DNA of 64,000 bases from assembly GCA_030407085.1 (NCBI GenBank), contig CM059586.1, positions 13,968,001 through 14,032,000 on the forward strand, given 5' to 3'. This document shows positions 56,801 through 64,000 of the stretch, one piece after another (within the stretch, counting starts at the first letter, position 1; the number at the start of each line of letters is the position of its first letter). Both the position numbers and the translations under genes were made by a program. The stretch comes from Trichopria drosophilae. Lineage: Eukaryota; Arthropoda; Insecta; Hymenoptera; Diapriidae. The notes below the pieces were generated by a model that saw only the letters and a program-made list of their open reading frames with translations, searched no databases and was not told the DNA's origin.

Positions 56801-57670
56801 TCAACATTTGTCAAAACTCTCATCTCTGTTTATAAGTTATTAGGTTAGGAATCATCGATTTTTAAGGTGATAGTTTCAGCGTTGAAATGTGATATTTCAT
56901 AAAAGTGATAATAAAGGATGCACTATGAAGTCATATTTGCCTCAAAATTGACTTTTAAATTTAGAATGTATCGAGAGACTCCTCATAATCACAAAATTTG
57001 ATGATTTTGAATTATGAGGGTGTGGAGTTATAAAAGTGTGATATATTAGGTGAAAACAAAAAAGAATAAACAGAATATTTACTAGTTGATGTTTCAAGTC
57101 TAACATTTACTTCAATACTATGGACTCATGAAATAAATATTGCTTCAGAATTTAGGATCGATAAATATTACTTCACCAACTTACTTAAATTTTACAAATA
57201 ATTTTGTTGAGTGTAGATTTCCCTAATTCAGAATCGTTATTTATTTACTATTTAGAAACCTCATGTGCAATAAATAATTGTTAGCTCATTGCATACAACA
57301 ATTTTTTTTACTTCGATCCGACGCGATTTATCAAAGAAATTTACTCCATAAAAATTCTTCAAAGAATTATTTTTAAAAATATATCGTCTATTCGTACAAC
57401 AGTAAAATAGTTGTAACTCTTTTGAATTGAGAAATTTTTGAACTGACTAAATTATTGGTCAATGTTATTGACTTAACTTCATTACTAATAGTACAATTTT
57501 GTATGTCAATTACTATAAAAACAATCCAAAGGCACTCTGTTGTGTTACCTATTCATATTGCTATAATTTCCTTACTTAAATTAGAAAAAGGCTGAGTAGG
57601 GACCGTGCCATGACTCTTTTTAAACTTTATTGTCTAATATATATTGAATACCATTAACTATTAAAGTTGC
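53826..57670. other. Long AT-rich stretch, almost featureless
   Basis: No gene was recognised; a 61-codon minus frame at 55744-55929 is unremarkable. A 21-base unit (AAAATCGATAAAACTTGTGC plus A) is repeated about 2.6 times at 55447-55500. A short GTGAAATTCCACTTTAATG word near 56508 belongs to the AAGTGA type. Confidence 0.5.
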
Positions 57671-57673
57671 GTA

Positions 57674-57936
57674 CAGTAGAGTCCCTGAATATTTTCCCAT
57701 TTGGTTCCTCTCCTTCCCCTACTGTCTCATTATATTTACCAAAACAACGGGGGCGCCGCTTCTCCCACTCTCTTCAGTCGCTTTATGTTCGTGACGTCAG
57801 AGTAGGCCCTTTCTGAGGCCCCAGCCTGCAAGGTGGGGGGAAAAGAGAGCGACGACATATAAATATAACGAGACGAAACCGGACAAATATGCTGGGCCTA
57901 AATATAGCGAGACGCAAATATACCGAGACTCTACTG
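57674..57936. mobile_element. CAGTAGAG MITE, copy 2 (263 bp)
   Basis: The element starts CAGTAGAGTCCCTGAATATT and ends with the inverse CGAGACTCTACTG, and abuts TA on both sides (57672-57673 and 57937-57938). It follows copy 1 (45474-45724) along the whole length, with an extra segment around GTGACGTCAGAGTAGG. The two copies are well alignable but clearly diverged. No transposase is present. Confidence 0.85.
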
Positions 57937-58039
57937 TAACACTAAATTTAAGCCATCACAAAAGTGTTATATATATATAAATATGTGGAACTTTTTTGAT
58001 ATCTCTAACTTTATATAATTTTCTTTCCGCTCTCTACAT

Positions 58040-58370
58040 TTTTTAGAGTGAGAATTACACTCTTATAAAAAGTGACTGAGAAATGACTCTAATAAGAGTG
58101 AAACTGACTCTAAAAAGAGTTGAGATATTCACTCTTAAGAAACGTAGAATTCATCACACTTATGATTTGTACCTTACATTTACTTGAAGACTTTTTTTCC
58201 ATAAACAGTATGAAAAAAGTATCATACATAAACTGATGTTTTTTTTTGTAGTAACATAAAAGTTTCAAACACCTTCACTTTCTTAAAGTAATGTATTCTT
58301 TGATATAATTGAGTGAAATAAAGTGAATAATCATTTCGTTAGAGCGATTTCCACTCTAATGAATTTACTT
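58040..58370. repeat. Cluster of AGAGTGA/TCACTCTT mini-palindromes
   Basis: AGAGTGAGAATTACACTCTT, then GACTCTAATAAGAGTGAAAC, then GACTCTAAAAAGAGTTGAG occur in a row, followed by further AAGTGA words up to 58365. This is similar in style to the 31.6- and 32.7-kb clusters, with ACTCT replacing ACTTT. Confidence 0.5.
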
Positions 58371-58639
58371 CTTAATAATTTGATTTTAATGAAATTATTT
58401 GGAATTATCGAGATAAGAATTTCCAAGTATATCAACTAGTTGTAAAGCTACTTGTTAGGACCTTGACATGTCATATTTTACATCTCCACAATTATTTATG
58501 ACATTCCAATTCCCTACTTCCACCACGTAAAAAGTCTGTATAAAAATATGAGTTATTAGAAAATGAACAAATGACAAAGAAACGTTTTGTATAATAAAAA
58601 ATTGTACAATACACCAAATTCCTTATTTTCAACAAAAGC

Positions 58640-59335
58640 ATTGTTAAAACTTTATTTAAAAATTCCGGATGGATTCATTAGGTATGCACCGGAGCTATCT
58701 TGCGATCAGACAATTATCTCCAAACCCTGCAAGAAAGTTTGGCAAAATGAAAGTCGAGAGCGGAGGATCGTGTGGTGCGTTGAACTAAGTGAACTGCATG
58801 GCTTACTCAAAATTCTCGACGAGGCTTGGATGCTGGTTTAACCAGCGTGCAGATTCTGCCCAAGAAACGAGTGCATTGGCCCCTTCGATCTCGCATTCGT
58901 CTTGTCCAGTTTCTATAGCTACGCCCTTGATCGCCCCCTAAACCCCTCTCCTGGATCCTCAGGCCCCCGAAAAAATCCGCATTCCCATCGTGTCAGTCTT
59001 ATTTTGAAATCCCCGAAGGGGACGTCCATCATCCATCTCGGCTTATAAGTCTGAACCGTTTTTCCCCGTGGGCTGCGCTACCTGCGCGATTCGTCCTATA
59101 AAATGCTTATCTGCTCGTGCTCCTCGTATTTCGTTTCGGTCGAAAAAAAGTATAAGCCACGCTATTGACCCTGTCTCTGTTGGAAATGTCCTCCCACAGT
59201 CCAACTATGTCCTACGACTCCATTTGTTCGGAAAACGTTGGGGTGCCGGTTCATCAATTCTTGCGGAATTCGAAACAGGGGTCATCGGCCACCCTTTCTG
59301 CTCTCCCATTTAGCTCGTAAAGGGTCGTGTTTGCT
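58640..59335. other. GC-richer island with short frames
   Basis: Composition rises sharply from about 58670. A plus frame (58587-58841, 84 codons) enters the island and has a protein-like residue mix in its last 50 codons, ending in TAA. Another (59068-59313, 81 codons) follows. Neither has a recognised domain or supporting splice sites, so I leave them uncalled. Candidate exon or regulatory DNA. Confidence 0.35.
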
Positions 59336-59484
59336 GTGTTTTGGGCTTAACTCGAAATTAAGTTCTGAAGGTTTCAACTGACACCCATTGAATAATGACT
59401 TGTCCACTGGAATGTATATCAATATTAAAAGATATAATTTAACGAAATGTATCTTTAATAGTTGAGGAATTTTAACATAGCCTA

Positions 59485-60010
59485 ACAAAAATCATTTAAT
59501 ATACGTTTATTATACGTAAGTTTGATTTAAAATTGGTTTAGGTATATGATATAAACGTTTATTTAACTGTCGTTTAAGGTACGTTTATCATAAACCTTTA
59601 TAATACGCGTATAATATACGAAACATATTTTAAACGTCAAAAAATCGTTTATAAAATACCATAAACAGAATATGTTTAAAATTCGTTTAATAAAGGTGTA
59701 ATATTTTATTATATGCATGTGTGAAAAACGAGTTCAAAGATTCTGTCGTTATAAAACACGTGCACAATTCAGTTTAATATTAGTTTATAACATGCGTCAG
59801 TAAAACGTTGAACTTGTACCACTTTTAAACCGAATATATTTTGAACGTTTACTAAATGAAACAGCAATGTGAATCGTTTAAGGAATCCCAATAAAGACAC
59901 TTTCGTTCAATACACGTTTATTATGAGTTTGCTTGGTTTAAAAATAGTATAGGTCCATACTGTGAAGATATTGCGATAACATGTGTATTAAAGAGTATAA
60001 TATACGTTCT
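59485..60010. repeat. Region rich in ACGTTTA/TAAACG words
   Basis: Words CGTTTA, TAAACG, TATACG and CGTATA recur dozens of times. A segment TACGTTTATTATACGTAAGT near 59496 is echoed by CACGTTTATTATGAGTTTG near 59913, both followed by a GGTTTAAAAAT or GATTTAAAATTGG word and then TATAGGT or TTAGGTA. It may be one element with related ends or an old array. Confidence 0.45.
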
Positions 60011-60125
60011 CATTACGTGTTTTAAATATTGAAACATCTGTTTTTTTAATCCCGTGTGGTAAACGTATATAAAAAATGCTAAAATTTGGTAAAAAATGAA
60101 TGACGAATTTTAATCCAAACATATA

Positions 60126-60968
60126 CACGGAAAGGAAGAAACACGACTGAGTCCTGTCTACGCAGCACTGGTTACTGCGTGGCCGGTTCACAAATACATT
60201 TTATTTCAACTCGCTATAACTCAGTCAATTTTGAGAATTTTGGAACGAATAAAAAATAATATTGTTCATTACAGTTTCCCAGATCTAGTGCAGAAAGAAA
60301 AATTATATATCCGAATAAATAAAAAAAGTTATTAATTTTTTAATGCAGAACTGCGAAATTTGTGTTTTTAAACATTCAGGCGCTTCGTTTATTGAGCGAA
60401 TTTCAAGCATCCTAAAACTTTCAGCGAGAAAGTTGTTCATTAAGGTATGATCAAATTTTCTGGAGAGTTTCATCTCCATTGCATTAATAGTTTTAAAATT
60501 AATGAATGTTTAAAATAGGTAGCGACCGACGGCCAGCGCGTCATGTGTGACACGCCGATGCGCGCAAGGCCACGACCAACATTAAACATTCATTACTTTT
60601 AAACTATTTCTGCAATGGGGATGAAACTTTTCAGAAAATTTGTTCAGACCTTAATGAACAACTTTCTCGCCGAAAGTTTTAGGATGCTTGAAATTCGCTC
60701 GATAAACGAAGCGCCTGAATGTAAAAAAACACAAATTTCGCAGTTCTGCATTAAAAAATTAATAACTTTTTTTATTTATTCGGATACATCATTTTTCTTT
60801 CTGCACTAGATCTGGGAAACGGTAATGAACAATTTCATTTTTTATTCGTTTCAAAATTCTCAAATTTAACTGAGTTATAGCGAGTTGAAATAAAAAGTAT
60901 TTGCGAACCGGCCACGCAGTAACCAGTGCTGCGTAGACAGGACTCAGTCGTGTTTCTTCCTTTCCGTG
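60126..60968. mobile_element. TA-flanked long hairpin element, family copy 2 (843 bp)
   Basis: The ends CACGGAAAGGAAGAAACACG and the inverse abut TA. The outer 60 bases include GACTGAGTCCTGTCTACGCA and CAGTAACCAGTGCTG on the inverse side, and are near perfect. The arms continue (TTCAACTCGCTATAACTCAG; GAGAAAGTTGTTCATTAAGG) to a GC-rich centre with GACGGCCAGCGCGTC and GACACGCCGATGCGCGC. The same arms occur at 13043-13770. Arm identity is high, so this copy is younger or better kept. Frames of 64-67 codons are shadows of the arms. Confidence 0.85.
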
Positions 60969-60971
60969 TAT

Positions 60972-61985
60972 GCTAAAAATTAGTTATACTCTCTGGAAGA
61001 CAGGTTTTAAGTATAAACATTGACTTGACTGAAGGAAATAATTTTTAAAGTTAACAATTTCGAGTCTGTTTTTTGCGTATTTGGGATACGATACAAAAAA
61101 CAGTAAAATTAACCTGTTTTATAAGACTTATCGGTGCACTGCTTTGAATATAACTACTATTATTTCTTGTCTAACAAAATTCTGTACGGCAGTGACCAAT
61201 TTTGTTTTTATTGCCCAACTGTATTGTGTAATAACAAAGTAGACTGCCTTAATTATTTACATAGACAGAAAGATATACAGATATATGTATAGTATATAGA
61301 TATCCTTAAGTGAGGATAGGACCGGTGGGAATTTCGGAAATTTAAAATTCAAGGTGAAGTTACGAGGAAGTGATTGAACTGTTTGAAAATGAGTTTTAGA
61401 ATCGTTCGTCGAACTTTGGACGATTGTTTCCTTCACGGAGCGTTGAGTTTTACGAGTTGGATGTTGAACAATCACGAAACCTTATATATACGTGTAATTT
61501 CGTTTGGCAAACGCTTCAAAAAGTTGCGCGCGTCGCATAAAATAGCCGCTACGGGTCGATGACAGCAAAGTTGTGAGATTCAAAAAAAAATAAATTCCAT
61601 AAGTTTGAAATCAAATTTTGGCCAAATTAATACAAACCGTCTTGTATATTAAATACTGGACAGTAAAATTAAGTTATCAGTGCATTACAATGAACATTGT
61701 ATGTTCCAAAACATTATTAGAGCAATGACCGTCATTCCATCTATTTGAATACGAAGTTTCTGAATAGATATAGGTTATGTTATCAAATCGTACATAGCGC
61801 ATGAGATGACATTGTTTTCACTGCAACTTTAACCGATTATTTCATCACAAAAATCGAAATACAAAAAACCTAAACGTGATATTTTCGAGGTCTGTTCAAT
61901 GGTATTGTCAAGATTTACCAAAATTTCCAATGCGCTAAAACTTGTTTGAATGGTAGACCCGCTAGTTGTACTAAAACGTTACCCA
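60972..61985. other. Mostly AT-rich sequence, nothing recognised
   Basis: Overlapping 62- and 72-codon frames at 61257-61562 lie on opposite strands and look like chance. A mixed-composition patch covers 61370-61560. Confidence 0.45.
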
Positions 61986-62330
61986 GACAGCTTTTTAAAA
62001 TTCATTATGTTATAAACAAAATGGCGGCCTATTCAGGAGTATTTTTAACAAATCATGAAATATTCAAAAATAATATCGACAAAAAAAGTTAGAATTAACG
62101 ACTGAATTAGGAAAGTGCTTTATTTTATACTTTCGACGTCGCTGATTACGAATCTAAATTGCGAATTATAATATTCAAAATGGAGGATCTAATATGACAG
62201 ATGAAAATCCTAAAAATTGCTTCGATTTAGGTGAAACTATTTTCTCAAGGGTTTTCGAGATTGCAGATTATGAATCTAAATTCTGAATCATAAAATTTAA
62301 TAGAGCGGTTCCAACTATATCATTTTAAAA
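61986..62330. repeat. Decayed repeat with AAAATGGMGG and GATTAYGAATCTAAATT words
   Basis: ACAAAATGGCGGCCTATTC (62019) and TTCAAAATGGAGGATCTAAT (62173) carry the shared module. CGCTGATTACGAATCTAAAT (62141) and TGCAGATTATGAATCTAAAT (62263) repeat directly about 120 bases apart. The same GATTACGAATCT word lies in the element at 47983-48712. No element ends were found. Confidence 0.5.
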
Positions 62331-63585
62331 ACGCTGTAAAAGTAATAATTTCAAATCAGTGATATAAAATACAAAACAGTCTTCATATAAATAAAAAAAG
62401 TTCACACCTAAAATGTGAGCGTACTTCGATTTAATAAAAAAAATCAAAATCTAAACAATTTTGTTAATGAAAGAAAACAACGATTTGACGAAAAGTTTGA
62501 TTCTGTTTCTAATGCAAATTTTCATGCATTATTCTACACTAACAATCGTGAAAAATAAGACACTTAAGTTACGTGTGCTCCAAACACATTTTTTGTATAG
62601 AAACTTAATAGAAAAAACTATTGCTGCTGATGCTCTAGCAGAAGACTCAGAGGAGGGCTAACATCTGTATAAAATGAAATTTTTTCCTTATAGTAATTCT
62701 GAACTCCCCTTCATATGCTTAGGTTCCCATTGTGTACTTTGCGTAACAAAATTAATGTCTCAGGAACATAAAACACTTCAAGAGAAATGTCAACATTTGA
62801 CCTAACCTTATCCAACCTACGTGGACAATCCCATAACATTCATTAAATTACTATTTAGCATTATTAGAACACTATTAGAATTGTTATTAAAAAAGAGCGT
62901 GATATGCCTGTATAATAAAAAATGTAAAACATAATAAACATAAATTAAAATTTTTAGTTTAAAATGTGGAGTTTTACAAAACTTGAGTTTGTCAGTGCTG
63001 AGTTTGAAATGACGATGCAAATGTCAACATTTATCGGTGACAATTTTACCGGTTACTATTGCTGAGACCCAAAAATATCATGCACGCCTATTTGCAATGA
63101 TCCTGTCGATTTCGACAGATCGTTTATCATTTTTGTCACATAAACTCGTACGCCAAAAAATAACAAAAGATCTGTCAAAAACGACAAATTTATTGCATAA
63201 GGGTTTATCGTATGTAAAATTAAAAAAAAGGACTTTCGAAACATAAAAGATGCATTGTAAGACCTTTAATATGTAATATCCAAAACTGAATTCGTGAAAC
63301 TAATAAAAATGTAATCAATAAATTATTAGTACGCTTGACTGTTCAAAGAAGTTTGTCTTAAAAAATAATAATTTTTCACTTTAAAACAAAACTAATTTTG
63401 AATTCAGTACTAAACAGTTGACAGCGCAAAATAATATTTCAATCCGTTATTTACGTGGAATTCCCAATTTAATTATAATTTATTGTCGATGTTTTAGTTC
63501 GGTGCATTCATTATCTTAGGTTGTACAACTCATTTTTATAATTATTCAAACAGGAACGCAAAATGCAAAAAATATCATTTTATAA
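62331..63585. other. AT-rich sequence, short frames only
   Basis: A 66-codon plus frame (62461-62661) ends in an acidic stretch (ADALAEDSEEG) before its stop, which is unusual for this composition, but no domain or splice support is visible. Overlapping 62-69 codon frames at 63037-63246 lie on opposite strands. Confidence 0.4.
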
Positions 63586-63587
63586 TT

Positions 63588-64000
63588 TGGGCACAACTTT
63601 AAACGTTGTAACTTTTGTTCCAAACGTCTTTAATTAAAAATTAAAAAAGTCAGAATGGATAGATTTGGACCTCCTCTTTCAAATGTCAGAATCCACCGGT
63701 GATTTCAAAAACAAAAGAATAGCGTTTTATACTTTTAGAAGGGCAATTCTAACTATTCCAAAGGTACCAATCGCGTCTTTTTGCTCAGACCTTTCTTCTC
63801 TCGTCGGATTTTTTTCCAAAAAACAAAATGGCGGCTTCAAGACGTTGTCTGAAAGGTGTAATTTGGTATTTTCTGGAACAAATATCGAATATTTGACCGT
63901 GTATAACAGCTGAAATCACGGAGGTTTTAGCATGAAAAATTAACTATCATTTGTGAACTACAAGTTCTTTCAAATAGTTTTTAGGATGACTTAAAAATGT
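63588..64000 (+). mobile_element. Partial sibling of the 28.8-kb piggyBac-type hairpin
   Basis: GGACCTCCTCTTTCAAATG, GCGTCTTTTTGCTCAGACC, CAAAATGGCGGCTTCAAGA and AATATTTGACCG follow the order of the left arm of 28795-30291. The interval between the first two is shorter here, so there is an internal deletion. The TTAA and CCCTTTTCGTC end is not recognisable upstream, and the right part lies beyond the window. An 82-codon frame over it is incidental. Confidence 0.75.

Overview
The window looks like a gene-poor, AT-rich stretch of an arthropod nuclear genome, most likely an insect and perhaps a hymenopteran. This rests on the lack of any operon or long reading frame, many small palindromic DNA transposons, insect-type TTAGG-like interstitial repeats, and arms matching the 3' half of a eukaryotic tRNA-Lys. 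The longest computed open frame is about 130 codons. None has a domain I recognise, so I call no protein-coding gene with confidence. The one exon-like signal is an 84-base segment at 44585-44668 with good splice sites. The window may lie in a giant intron or a gene desert.

Layout. (1) 1-9100: AT-rich sequence with a degenerate CACGGAG-ended element (2829-3722), a small palindrome (4353-4510), a Tc1/mariner-like hairpin element (5495-6251) and tRNA-like fragments near 7.6-8.0 kb. (2) 9.1-19.1 kb: GC-richer islands, including a purine tract near 11.2-11.45 kb, alternating with a hairpin at 12.8 kb, a 728-bp hairpin element (13043-13770), a tandem-repeat block at 15.1-15.7 kb and the 'AAAATGGCGGATCC' repeat at 16.7 kb. 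(3) 20-31 kb: two long TTAA-flanked piggyBac-type hairpins (22985-24023 and 28795-30291), a TA-flanked element (25224-25597), a GC-rich patch with two NRF-1-like sites (25887-25937) and motif clusters at 26.7-27.3 and 28.65 kb. (4) 31-45 kb: small palindromes, clusters of AAAGTGA/TCACTTT mini-palindromes, a near-perfect inverted repeat (35476-36143), two copies of a 'GGCGTAAAA' hairpin family (36.25 and 41.0 kb), a GATG-rich minisatellite (37.57-38.30 kb) and a probable non-LTR retrotransposon tail (41.7 kb). (5) 45-64 kb: two copies of a CAGTAGAG element (45474-45724 and 57674-57936), two TTAA-flanked elements (47983-48712 and about 48898-49533), a tRNA-Lys-derived palindrome (49969-50066), an (AT)n tract, an 843-bp hairpin element (60126-60968) that is a sibling of the 13-kb one, and a partial sibling of the 28.8-kb element at the right edge.

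The most notable point is the density and diversity of palindromic, non-autonomous elements. At least three families have more than one copy here, so terminal sequences can be compared within the window. The GC-richer islands between them are the best candidates for regulatory DNA or unrecognised exons. Nothing encoding a transposase was found, so mobilisation would need to come from elsewhere. All repeat boundaries and similarities were read by eye, without alignment software.
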